Source: Neobacillus muris (lineage in GTDB: Bacteria > Bacillota > Bacilli > Bacillales > Cytobacillaceae). Taken from it: 64,000 nt of DNA. Under the pieces are notes generated by a model. The model did no database searches and had not been told where the DNA came from. It saw only the letters and a program-made list of their open reading frames with translations. The DNA lies in assembly GCF_943193175.1 (NCBI RefSeq), contig NZ_CALPDF010000017.1, forward strand, positions 17,255 through 81,254, written 5' to 3'. A program made the translations under genes and the position numbers. Position 1 is the first letter of the stretch. Every line of letters starts with the position of its first letter. Positions 38,417-47,047 of the stretch are shown here, piece after piece.

Positions 38417-39649
38417 TTAATGTGCGGACTCCACATTGTCTACATGAGAGATGTGAGAACGATTAGCCAAAATAAACAGAACAGACAGGAGAACAAAACA
38501 TCCGCCTACGATAAATGGCACATGCGGGGAAAACCATTCTGCTAATTTACCTGCTAAAAACGGTGCGACTGCGCTGCCCAAGTAACGTAAAAAACTGTAA
38601 GCAGCTGAAGCAGTGGATCGTTCAATTGGGGCTGCATTCATCACCGCTGTTGTGATCAATGTATTATTATTTCCAAGCAAAGCTCCTGCTAGGATGACCG
38701 CAGCAATGACCCACCATTGTGTATCTGTCCAAATTCCCATCGATAGTAATAATAGGGAGAATAAGAAAAGCATGAAACACATAGATTTAATCGTTCCAAA
38801 TTGCTGCTGCAGCTTAGGTGCCATAAAAACGGAAGTGACAGCAAGCAAGACACCCCAGCCGATAAACACATAACCAAGACCATGCTCATCCAGTCCCATC
38901 ACAAACGGCGCATAAGCAAGCAGCGTAAAAAAGCCAAAGTTATAAAGACAGGCTGCTATGCCGAACACTAATATCGAGCGATGCTTTAACGCGCGGAAGG
39001 GATCAAGCAAAGAAGTACTCTTAGCAGGCGATGACTCTCCCGCATTCAGTTTTTTATTTCCCGGCATCAACACCGACAAGAAAATAAAGGCGAGCACCAT
39101 TAACACTGCTACACCTATAAAAGGGCCTCTCCAGGTGATAGCGCCTAATTCCCCGCCAAGCAGCGGACCAACAGAAATACCAAGACCAATGGCAGCTTCA
39201 TATAAAATAACCGCTTTTGCTGTTCCTTTTTTGGATAATGTCACAATCGCAGTAAGAGCAGTTGCAACAAATAATGAGTTTCCAAGGCCCCATCCCCCGC
39301 GCAAGGCAACAATTGACCAAATATGATCGGACAAACCGCCGGCAGCAGAAAAAACGGCAATAATCACCACACCAGATAAAAGCGTCATTTTGATCCCCAA
39401 ACGTGATGAAACTGCCCCTGTAATTAACATGGCGACAGCCATAACAGCATTATAGCTGGTGAAAAGCAATGTGACCTGACTCTGAGTGGCATTTAATTGT
39501 TTGGAGATGGCCGGCAAAATAGGATCAACCAGCCCTAGGCCCATAAAGGCAATAATACTGGCAAAAAAAACAGCCCAAACCGCCTTTGAATGGCCTGTGG
39601 ATTTTCCTTCTTCTATGACAGAAGTTGAGGATAATGAAGATGATGACAT
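38417..39649 (-). CDS. MFS efflux transporter (YfmO-like)
   Basis: Drug/proton antiporter of 410 residues with about 12 helices and the 12-TMS motif region GLGLVDPILPAISKQL..SQVTLLFTSY. A Ser-rich N-terminal tail precedes helix 1. It resembles B. subtilis YfmO, whose gene is controlled by the MerR protein YfmP. Here the MerR gene lies just upstream on the same strand, and a promoter with a 12-base palindrome precedes the transporter, so I infer inducible multidrug or metal-complex efflux. Confidence 0.88.
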   Translation of the reverse strand: MSSSSLSSTSVIEEGKSTGHSKAVWAVFFASIIAFMGLGLVDPILPAISKQLNATQSQVTLLFTSYNAVMAVAMLITGAVSSRLGIKMTLLSGVVIIAVFSAAGGLSDHIWSIVALRGGWGLGNSLFVATALTAIVTLSKKGTAKAVILYEAAIGLGISVGPLLGGELGAITWRGPFIGVAVLMVLAFIFLSVLMPGNKKLNAGESSPAKSTSLLDPFRALKHRSILVFGIAACLYNFGFFTLLAYAPFVMGLDEHGLGYVFIGWGVLLAVTSVFMAPKLQQQFGTIKSMCFMLFLFSLLLLSMGIWTDTQWWVIAAVILAGALLGNNNTLITTAVMNAAPIERSTASAAYSFLRYLGSAVAPFLAGKLAEWFSPHVPFIVGGCFVLLSVLFILANRSHISHVDNVESAH

Positions 39650-39682
39650 TTTTATACCCCTTTATAATTTATTTATTTGCAT

Positions 39683-39721
39683 ATTATATAAAAATCTAAC
39701 GTTTACGTCAACGTTAGATTT
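39683..39721 (-). promoter_or_regulatory. MFS promoter with MerR-type operator palindrome
   Basis: Minus strand -35 TTGACG (39706-39711), 17-base spacer and perfect -10 TATAAT (39683-39688). A perfect palindrome AAATCTAACGTT-6-AACGTTAGATTT (39692-39721) covers the -35 and spacer. Its AACGTTA core is shared with the site before the MerR gene. Confidence 0.75.
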
Positions 39722-39771
39722 AGGGTAAATAGTCATGTTTTTAATGAATGGCCATGATTTTGATCGGGTCA

Positions 39772-40206
39772 TTATTTATGGTCAATTCTCTCAATAGCAG
39801 CTCTGGCCCTCTCCCTTAGAGTCACTAACTCCGTTTGGACATTGAGAATCTTTCCCATCTTTTGTTCTAGTAATTCTAATTGTTTATCAAGAATTCCAAT
39901 CATTTCAGCCAGCATTTCCCTTTGCTCTCCTGGGGCGGATGCCTTCCGATATTCTGCTCTCTGGCTTTCAATGGTGTCTGTTAGCGTAATAAATTGCTGC
40001 ACTTCTTGCAAGGTAAGGCCTAATACCTCTTTGGCAACCGTAATTTTTTTTAAAAATTCAACATGATCCTGATGATACAGCCTAGTCCCTCCTTCGCTTC
40101 GTTCAGGGGGTTGCAGGATCCCAATCTCTTCATAGTATCGAATCGTCCTCTTGCTTAAACCACTTTGTTTGGCTACATCATCTATTTTTAATAACTCTTC
40201 TTTCAA
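39772..40206 (-). CDS. MerR-family regulator (YfmP-like)
   Basis: 144 residues. N-terminal MerR helix-turn-helix and wing (LLKIDDVAKQSGLSKRTIRYYEEIGIL), then a long antiparallel coiled coil (about 85-140). GGAGG lies 8 bases before TTG 40206. It precedes the MFS transporter on the same strand, as yfmP-yfmO in B. subtilis. Its own promoter carries a MerR-style palindrome, so autoregulation is likely. Confidence 0.88.
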   Translation of the reverse strand: MKEELLKIDDVAKQSGLSKRTIRYYEEIGILQPPERSEGGTRLYHQDHVEFLKKITVAKEVLGLTLQEVQQFITLTDTIESQRAEYRKASAPGEQREMLAEMIGILDKQLELLEQKMGKILNVQTELVTLRERARAAIERIDHK

Positions 40207-40236
40207 AAATACCACCTCCAGCCAAGTTCCTCCATC

Positions 40237-40266
40237 ATTATATCTATCTTTAACGTTAAAGTCGAA
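40237..40266 (-). promoter_or_regulatory. MerR gene promoter and operator
   Basis: Minus strand -35 TTCGAC (40261-40266), 18-base spacer and -10 TATAAT (40237-40242). The perfect palindrome CTTTAACGTTAAAG (40248-40261) lies in the spacer, the usual place for MerR-family proteins. Confidence 0.7.
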
Positions 40267-40275
40267 TTGAAAAAG

Positions 40276-41121
40276 TTATCGGAAAGTTTGTTTTAATTTT
40301 GGGAAAACTTCCTTTTGTGAAACCCGGATCCGTTCACGATGAAAATATGTACTAAAATACTTTTCCACCATAAGATGGAGATCTTTGCGGTACCACTTTG
40401 ATAACCCCTTCTCCTCAAATAGGTCAGGCATGCCCAGCCTCTCTGACCGTTTTCCCATAGATCCGTCTCCAATACTTAGAGTATCAATCCAAATATGATC
40501 AGCGAGACCGTCCAATATCTTTGGAAAGTCAGGAGTAAATGGCAATACAGGAGAAATCGAAGCCTGCGTATGAATTCCTGCATCATGAAGCTCTTTTAAT
40601 GCTTTGATTCGCAGTTGGATTCCGGGCGAATAAGGGGCAAACAGCTGTTTTATGTCTTCTCGGTCAGTTTCCACCGTCATCGATACAAGGACTTCGCATT
40701 TCTCTTTCAATTTTGCGAACAAATCCAAATCCCTTGTGACAAGCGGACTTCGTGTCTGGATTTGCAGAAAGTCAGGCGGATTTTCAACCATTTCTTCCAA
40801 TAGCATTCGCGTAATGTTGGCTGTTCTCTCGATAGGCTGGTATGGGTCGGTTGCGGAGGACATAAAAATATTCACTGGTTTATTTTTCTTGCGCAGCTTT
40901 ATTATTTCATTTTGATAATTTTCTGCTGCATTAGTTTTGATATCCAGCCATTCCCCCCATGGAGTTCCCTTAAACCTTTGGATAGGCATTTCTCGAACAT
41001 AACAGTATTTGCAGGCAAATGCGCAGCCGCTATATGGATTCAAGGAATAGGTAAACCCGCTATCTAAGTACCCCTTTGCCTCAGTTAAGATTTTCTTGGC
41101 TAAAATTTCATTGGTTTCCAA
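40276..41121 (-). CDS. SPL-family radical SAM protein
   Basis: 281 residues. The 4Fe-4S motif is C33-x3-C37-x2-C40 (SGCAFACKYCY), and the SPL-like N-terminal LNPYSGC and ATDPYQPIE motifs place it with the spore photoproduct lyase/Rv2578c group. Members outside SplB have no known substrate. GGAGAAGG precedes TTG 41121. It is downstream of no clear partner, and the 9-residue spacing from the MerR promoter shows a separate unit. Confidence 0.87.
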   Translation of the reverse strand: METNEILAKKILTEAKGYLDSGFTYSLNPYSGCAFACKYCYVREMPIQRFKGTPWGEWLDIKTNAAENYQNEIIKLRKKNKPVNIFMSSATDPYQPIERTANITRMLLEEMVENPPDFLQIQTRSPLVTRDLDLFAKLKEKCEVLVSMTVETDREDIKQLFAPYSPGIQLRIKALKELHDAGIHTQASISPVLPFTPDFPKILDGLADHIWIDTLSIGDGSMGKRSERLGMPDLFEEKGLSKWYRKDLHLMVEKYFSTYFHRERIRVSQKEVFPKLKQTFR

Positions 41122-41391
41122 GGATCCTTCTCCTTTCTTACCTGTCTCATATTATAGTAGCATTTTATTATCGAGACGAGTCTATTCAAGCTTTTATGGC
41201 CTCTGAAATCCCGCCTGAATTTATCATAAAATGCAATAAATATTATTTTCTTTTATATAATAATCACTGTATAAAAGTTGGATATTTTATGTTATATTTT
41301 CCTTAGAAAAATCAGATAGAAATCAGGAAATTGGGACTGCATAATTGGAACAATGTGTCCTATTTTTTTTAAAATAGAAAGCAGGTATGTT

Positions 41392-42169
41392 ATGGAAATA
41401 AATGTACATACAAATTACGGATATAAAAAATTAGGACAATTTCTAATCGAAAATGAGCAAACATTCTTGCATTTTTGGGAAGAAGAAATTATCGTCCATG
41501 AGAACATAGATAATAAAGAACTAATTAGGAAAAACGGTTTTTTGATGTATCAAATCATCGCTAATTTCTGTGATGGGATTTATTAAGCTATTAAAAAATC
41601 AGCATCCTGATCTGCCTTATTTAGATGTAATTAGTAAAGAATTAGACCAGCTGAAGTTTAGAATAACCCAGTTTCTGCATACATCAAAGATGAACACCGT
41701 ATTCGAAACTAAAAATGAGGACATTACAATCAATTTCTTATTAGAAGAAGTAATGGATTTTTTGTATCCCAGTATCGTCGATGGAAATATACAGATTATC
41801 TCCAATATTGAAGAGGACATAAAAATAAACGGTGACAGAAATGAGTTAAAGCAGGTTTTTTTAAATCTTTTGATGAATGCCGTTGATGCGGTATGCGAGG
41901 AAGAAAACGAGAGACGAATTAACATTGATACAGAGGCGGGCTTTGATCAAATTACGATTAATGTCTCTAATAACGGTTCGCCCCTTAATCCCGATGCCAT
42001 AGAATATATTTTTGAGCCCTTCTACACGACAAAGAAACTTGGTACAGGAATCGGCCTGTTTGTTTGTAAGAATATCGTGGAAAAGCATAAGGGCAAAATT
42101 CATTGTTTTTCAAAAGATCATTTAACTACCTTTCAAATTACTTTACCCATTAAAAAAAATGAAAGCTAA
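41392..42169 (+). pseudogene. Broken histidine kinase, phospho-acceptor region deleted
   Basis: The first frame (ATG 41392 to stop 41586) resembles the N-terminal domain of Bacillus sensor kinases (KKLGQFLIENEQTFLHFWEEEI). The second (about 41573-42169) begins inside the typical HisKA helix (GFIKLLKN..YLDVISKELDQLK) and continues through an intact HATPase: N-box NLLMNA and TTKKLGTGIGL. The frames differ by one, and the H-box HExRNP that should precede GFIKLL is missing. I infer a deletion plus frameshift that removed the phosphorylatable His. A separate ATPase-domain protein from GTG 41570 is possible. Confidence 0.72.
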
Positions 42170-42174
42170 AAATC

Positions 42175-42230
42175 AGCGGGCTGTCTATTAAGGTGTCTGA
42201 CTCCTTAATAGACAGCCCCGCTTTATTTAT
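42175..42230 (+). terminator. Repeat-type terminator hairpin
   Basis: Long stem CTGTCTATTAAGG/CCTTAATAGACAG with GC-rich base and a TTTATTTAT tail. It belongs to the same hairpin family as 20800-20924. Confidence 0.85.
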
Positions 42231-42337
42231 AATCAATAAATATGCTGCATTTGTATCAAATATTTATAGTTGTGATTTCTCGATACCACAACAACCCTAT
42301 CGTATTTTCCTATAAAACAGCCATATATAAAATATGG

Positions 42338-42376
42338 AAAAATAAAAACAGTGTGATATCAAGAAAAATCACACTG
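42338..42376 (-). terminator. sstT terminator
   Basis: Minus-strand stem CAGTGTGAT/ATCACACTG followed by TTTTTATTTTT. Confidence 0.85.
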
Positions 42377-42383
42377 CACATGA

Positions 42384-43622
42384 TTAAGAAGCTTTGGAGA
42401 TGGTTATCTTTTTCCCTTCCTTGCGTCGTTTTCTAAATTCTGCTGCAGCGGTAAACAACACGTCTGTAGAGGAATTAATGGCCGTTTCAAAGGAGTCCTG
42501 CAACACGCCAATAATAAAGCCTACCCCCACGACCTGCATCGCCACATCATTCGAAATGCCAAACAGGCTGCAGGCAACCGGAATCAGCAATAAAGAGCCT
42601 CCAGCAACTCCTGATGCTCCCGCTGCACATACAGTTGACAATACACTAAGCAGGATAGCGGTCGGAATGTCCACTTGAATGTTTAGTGTGTGAACCGCTG
42701 CCAATGTTAAAACCGAAATCGTCACGGCAGCCCCAGCCATATTGACGGTAGCCCCCAATGGAATAGAGACAGTATAGGTATCCTTATCTAATCCTAATTT
42801 TTCACATAATTTCATATTCACCGGAATGTTGGCTGCTGAGCTGCGGGTAAAAAAGGCAGTAATTCCGCTTTCCTTTAAGCAAGTTAACACTAGCGGATAG
42901 GGATTCTGACGAATGTTTAAGTACACGATTATCGGATTGACGACCAGCGCCACAAAAAGCATACAGCCGATTAAAACGGCAAGCAATTTTCCATAGCTTA
43001 ATAGGGAATCAATGCCATTTGTCGTGATCGATTCAATAACTAATCCCATGATGCCTAGTGGAGCTAACTTAATGACCCATGAAACCATCTTTGAAACGGC
43101 ATCAGATAAATTGGCCAGCATGGTCTTGGTTGTATCCTCGGCAGATTTTAATGCCACGCCTAAAACGATTGCCCACGCTAATATCCCAACGTAGTTCGCG
43201 TTGTAAATCGCTTTAACTGGATTATCGACGACATTCATGAGCAAGGTTTTGAGAACCTCCACTACACCCCCTGGAGCAGCCAAGTCATCAGCTCCCTTAG
43301 TCAGGGTTATATTGACAGGAAAGAGAAAACTGACAATGACGGCAGCGGCACCGGCAAAAAAGGTGCCTAAAAGATAAAGGATGATAATTGATTGCATATT
43401 CGTTTGCCGGCCTTTCTTATGCTGTGCGATGGCCGACATAACCAAAAACAAAACCAATATCGGGGCAATAGCTTTTAAGGCACCCACAAATAGAGAGCCA
43501 AATAGGACAAGTGGTTTAGCAACTTGCGGAACAGATACAGCCAAAATGATTCCAATGATTAAACCAATAAAGATTTGCATGACCAAGCTTAATTGATTCC
43601 ATTTTTTGAAAAGTTGTTTCAT
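42384..43622 (-). CDS. sstT: Serine/threonine:sodium symporter SstT
   Basis: Membrane transporter of 412 residues in the dicarboxylate/amino acid:cation symporter family. [13 protein letters not shown] and [14 protein letters not shown] are the substrate- and Na+-binding motifs typical of SstT, and the N-terminus [18 protein letters not shown] fits. GGAGGGGG precedes ATG 43622. Monocistronic with its own terminator. Confidence 0.93.
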   Translation of the reverse strand: MKQLFKKWNQLSLVMQIFIGLIIGIILAVSVPQVAKPLVLFGSLFVGALKAIAPILVLFLVMSAIAQHKKGRQTNMQSIIILYLLGTFFAGAAAVIVSFLFPVNITLTKGADDLAAPGGVVEVLKTLLMNVVDNPVKAIYNANYVGILAWAIVLGVALKSAEDTTKTMLANLSDAVSKMVSWVIKLAPLGIMGLVIESITTNGIDSLLSYGKLLAVLIGCMLFVALVVNPIIVYLNIRQNPYPLVLTCLKESGITAFFTRSSAANIPVNMKLCEKLGLDKDTYTVSIPLGATVNMAGAAVTISVLTLAAVHTLNIQVDIPTAILLSVLSTVCAAGASGVAGGSLLLIPVACSLFGISNDVAMQVVGVGFIIGVLQDSFETAINSSTDVLFTAAAEFRKRRKEGKKITISKAS

Positions 43623-43963
43623 GGTTAATTCCCCCTCCAACATTTTACCGTTTTTTTGGATTATTTATTTCTCTATCACTTTACCTTAATAGAAATTTAA
43701 TAAATAGTATTATAGTTAATATTTAGATATTTTACAATAATTTTATTATTAATAATTAATAGATAAAAGAGAATTTTTCCTGCCGTTTGCTGTTCAGCAT
43801 CCTTTCCACTTGATCATTTCGCACCATAATGTCAAATATGAAATTTTATTGTCAATGAAGTTTTTTTATAGGAGAACCTGTACATTTCTAGAATCTAATA
43901 CATATTCTATATCGAGGACTCATGAATGCATTTTTAACTTTAAATTAATTGGGAGCAAATAAC
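43623..43963. other. Intergenic region between sstT and the HPr-like gene
   Basis: About 340 very AT-rich bases between divergent genes. I see no RNA gene or strong palindrome; promoters for both sides should lie here but no consensus pair stands out. Confidence 0.45.
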
Positions 43964-44218
43964 ATGAGAGTGAAAGAAATGACAATTTCAAACAACTTGT
44001 CTGTTGATGATTTAATTACCTTTATTAAGACGGCAAACAGCTTTGAGAGTGACATATCGATTAAAGGGGCGAACTTTACGATTGATGCCAAAAGTATACT
44101 TGGGGTCATTACTTTATTGATGGCGGGAATGGATATAACCATCATGGCACGGGGAGAGGATGAAGAGGAAGCATTAAAGGTGATTTCGAATCTATTAACC
44201 CCCTTTTCTGCCAAATGA
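43964..44218 (+). CDS. HPr/Crh-like protein lacking the active histidine
   Basis: 84-residue HPr fold. The regulatory-serine helix is well kept (DAKSILGVITLLMAGMDITIMARGEDEEEAL; compare KSIMGVMSL in HPr and Crh). The phosphorylation loop is not: the position of HPr His15 is Ser and Arg17 is Asp (NNLSVDDL). It therefore cannot carry PEP-derived phosphate in the PTS, but Ser46-type phosphorylation by HPr kinase is possible. GGGAG precedes ATG 43964. Whether it acts with CcpA like Crh is unknown. Confidence 0.82.
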   Translation: MRVKEMTISNNLSVDDLITFIKTANSFESDISIKGANFTIDAKSILGVITLLMAGMDITIMARGEDEEEALKVISNLLTPFSAK

Positions 44219-44240
44219 TCTTGTCGCTTTATGGTCAGAA

Positions 44241-44296
44241 AAGGGGTCTGTCCAAAAAGCAAAGGGTGCAGACCTAAAAGGACTGCCCCCTTTGCA
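44241..44296. terminator. Hairpin-rich convergent terminator region
   Basis: Three overlapping inverted repeats: GGTCTG/CAGACC, GCAAAGGG/CCCTTTGC, and GTCC/GGAC inside GGGG/CCCC. It lies between the HPr-like gene and the converging permease operon. It resembles the other dispersed hairpins in composition. Confidence 0.5.
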
Positions 44297-44330
44297 GCGA
44301 TATAATCCAAAACAGAATCTGCATTACCGC

Positions 44331-45929
44331 TCACTGTAAATTTACTGTTATTTTAGTCAGATCTGTACGAGAGTAATATTGAAGCTGAAGCTTTTCATTA
44401 ACGGGCTGTTCAAACGCAAGTGTACCCGTTACACTCGCGCCTGGCGCGATTTCCCCAGAAGAGAGTGTAGTTTCAATATCGATCATTAGCAGCGGCTGAA
44501 TAATATATTCTCCTTTATGGTTTAGGAGATTGAAATAATCCGGGCTATATTCCAGCTTTTCGTTTCCTGTGTTCATGATTTGAATTGTCACGATGATAAA
44601 TTCATTGCCCTCCTTCGGTTTTTCTTCATCATTCCCTTGTGACTTTTCCACCTTTGTAACAATCAGAGATGAACTCACTAATTTGATCTCTTCCCCAACC
44701 GAATAGACTTTTTCTTCCGCTTCTTTTGATTGCTTCTCGCCTGCCAGTACTGTCTTGGAAGAGACTGGCTTAGTCTCTGTCTTCATTTCCTCCGTTTTAG
44801 ATTCGCCCTTCTCCTTACTCTCAACAAGTGTGATGGCACCTAAAACAAACACCGCCGCAATGGCCGCACCTATTTTCCCTCCAATGAACCTCTTGCCGCG
44901 TCCTGCTGGTTTTTCAACAGTCGGCCCTGCCTGTTTGATTTTAACAAATTCGAATAGATTGGGTGAAAGGCTGTTAAATGCCCCTCCTGCCTTTTGGTTT
45001 GCCTTGTTCTGTTTCTTGTTTCTGACAGTCATTCCATTCATATTTCCTTCGAGTTCTTTTTTCATCATGTTGATGATTAAGATGACGGCCAAATATCCTA
45101 GGATGGGAACGAAGATGACCCACGGAGCCCTGATAAAATCATTAAAATTCTGCCCGACTAATCCCGCCCATTCATTTGTTAAAGAAGCTGCCTTTGGCGG
45201 TTCCTCATATCCAAAGGTCCCTCCTATCGTTTGCCCTCCAAGAAAATAGCCGAAAATCCCTAAATGCATGGTCAGCTGGAGTGTGCTTAACAATTGCTGA
45301 AATGTCAGCAGAACCCCGTAAGATTTGAAATAGGGCAGCAAATGCGTCCGAAAAATATGGAATTTGCCTGCCCCCATCAGGAAAGAGCTTTTTACAAACG
45401 ATTGGCCCAACAATTCATCGGCAAGCTCTGAAGTAAAAATCGCTACCGTTGGGAAACCCATAAATACAAGAATCATAAGCTGATAGAGAACAACCGAATC
45501 AAGCGGCTTTTCGAACGCACCAACAACAGGCCCCATTAAAACAAGGCACAGGAAAATGGCGGGAATATACCGAAAGATAATAAAAAAGTCTTTGAAATAC
45601 TTTTTCAAATAAGGGGCATACAGCGACAAGAAAACACCTGCGATCCCCCCGAATAAAGCCCTTAAAATGGCAACGATAATAGCGGCTATGAGGGTGTATT
45701 TAGCTCCAAACAATAAAAGCAGATGCATGTCCTGCCCGTTTCGGTCCGTTCCCAAAACATGTTCTGGCGATGGTGGGAACGGAGCTCTTCCAATCACATT
45801 GCCGCTCTCATCATAAGCGAGGATTCCTTTGTTGAAATCAGCAGGGCCATAAAAAGGATATAGATAACTGGCCAGAAACAATAGAAGAAGAAGCGCAGCA
45901 CCAATAGCTGTTTTTTTATAGCTGATCAT
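44331..45929 (-). CDS. Opp/Dpp-type ABC permease fused to a C-terminal DUF4352-like domain
   Basis: 532 residues. Residues about 1-310 are an OppC-like permease (VLGTDRNGQDMHLLLLFGAKYT, about six helices). A basic linker and an additional helix near 350-370 (GKIGAAIAAVFVLGAITLV) lead to an extracellular, beta-rich DUF4352/telokin-like domain (about 405-530: GEEIKLVSSSLIVTKV..EGNEFIIVTIQIMNTG). Normal OppC is about 300 residues, so the tail is an added unit. Its ATG overlaps the OppB-like stop by 4 bases. No ATPase or binding-protein gene is adjacent, so the C-terminal domain may itself bind ligand or wall. Confidence 0.85.
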   Translation of the reverse strand: MISYKKTAIGAALLLLLFLASYLYPFYGPADFNKGILAYDESGNVIGRAPFPPSPEHVLGTDRNGQDMHLLLLFGAKYTLIAAIIVAILRALFGGIAGVFLSLYAPYLKKYFKDFFIIFRYIPAIFLCLVLMGPVVGAFEKPLDSVVLYQLMILVFMGFPTVAIFTSELADELLGQSFVKSSFLMGAGKFHIFRTHLLPYFKSYGVLLTFQQLLSTLQLTMHLGIFGYFLGGQTIGGTFGYEEPPKAASLTNEWAGLVGQNFNDFIRAPWVIFVPILGYLAVILIINMMKKELEGNMNGMTVRNKKQNKANQKAGGAFNSLSPNLFEFVKIKQAGPTVEKPAGRGKRFIGGKIGAAIAAVFVLGAITLVESKEKGESKTEEMKTETKPVSSKTVLAGEKQSKEAEEKVYSVGEEIKLVSSSLIVTKVEKSQGNDEEKPKEGNEFIIVTIQIMNTGNEKLEYSPDYFNLLNHKGEYIIQPLLMIDIETTLSSGEIAPGASVTGTLAFEQPVNEKLQLQYYSRTDLTKITVNLQ

Positions 45930-46795
45930 AAATTGGCGGCCTCCTTCCCATTATAAAACCTAAACACCAAGTAACTGATGGCTTCTATGATTAACAATGG
46001 CATTGTAAATACTAACAATAAGATCAACAGCACTAAAAAGTCTCCCTGGTTAAAGGCAATCTTAAATGTTTTTGTAATTCCTGGAAGCTCAAACATATAC
46101 TCCAACAAATATTGATTAGACAGGAGAATCCATAGGATTGTCCTTAATTGGATGACCAATAGCGGAAAAATATTCCGAACCATATGTACCAGCAAAATCC
46201 GAAACGGGGCAAGTCCTTTGGCTATATCGTATTGGACATAATCCTTTGACTCTTCCTGCCCCAATTCTTTTATCAGAAATTGCATGAGCATCAGGGATGG
46301 AAGAAACGAGATGGTTACAATGGGAACAAATATCGGCTTATGCCCAAACATCCCGTACAGTTGCAGGATTTTAAGCCCTGTCTCTTTATAAAGAGCGATA
46401 ATAACAAATTGAAACAAAAAAATAATCAATAAATCAGGAACCACTTCAAAGAAATCAAGTACCTTCCTTAATGCTTGACGAATGATTCTCGGAGCCATTT
46501 GTACTATGATCGCCCAAAAGATGCCGCTGATGATCACCACTGCCAGGGATATCGCTAGAATGGCCATTGTATAGCGATAAGATTCAGCTGCGTTCAGCTG
46601 GTCCAAAAGATTCAACGAGTTCGGTTCAGTTAATTCCATAAGTGCCATGAGTCTTAGCTTCATGAAATCCCATAAAGGATCTAAAGTGAACGTTACCGAA
46701 TCCCCCATGACAAATAAGTAAGGGATGGCAAAAACAGAAATGCTTCCGGCAATTATACAAAAAAGCCTTAGGGGAAGTTCCAAAACTTTTTTCAT
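45926..46795 (-). CDS. Opp/Dpp-type ABC permease (OppB-like)
   Basis: 289-residue membrane protein with about six helices and a permease loop (YVQYDIAKGLAPFRILLVHMVRNIFP). The N-terminal part differs from classical OppB. AGAGGTGA precedes ATG 46795. It is the first gene of a two-permease operon ending in the fused OppC-like protein; the cognate ATPase and binding protein are not in this window. Confidence 0.83.
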   Translation of the reverse strand: MKKVLELPLRLFCIIAGSISVFAIPYLFVMGDSVTFTLDPLWDFMKLRLMALMELTEPNSLNLLDQLNAAESYRYTMAILAISLAVVIISGIFWAIIVQMAPRIIRQALRKVLDFFEVVPDLLIIFLFQFVIIALYKETGLKILQLYGMFGHKPIFVPIVTISFLPSLMLMQFLIKELGQEESKDYVQYDIAKGLAPFRILLVHMVRNIFPLLVIQLRTILWILLSNQYLLEYMFELPGITKTFKIAFNQGDFLVLLILLLVFTMPLLIIEAISYLVFRFYNGKEAANL

Positions 46796-47047
46796 TCTAT
46801 CACCTCTCTATTGTTGGAAGTTTTCATACGGATTGCATTCTTTAGTCAATTAGACATAGAAAATGACGGTTTTCATTCATGCTTATTTGAAATAATTTTT
46901 ATTTTCTAAATAATATTACCATACCTTTTTTACTAGAAAGTACATTTTCTGCACATTTAATAGATTTTGTGTTCCAAGATGGGGATTGTTCCATATAGGT
47001 ATGCTATCATAATGAATGTATTTGATTTGTAACAGGGGGTTTGTCCT

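Noticed and set aside
41570..42169. Normal small histidine kinase
   Set aside because: The frame begins after the H-box position, so it lacks a phosphorylatable His and cannot be a standard kinase.
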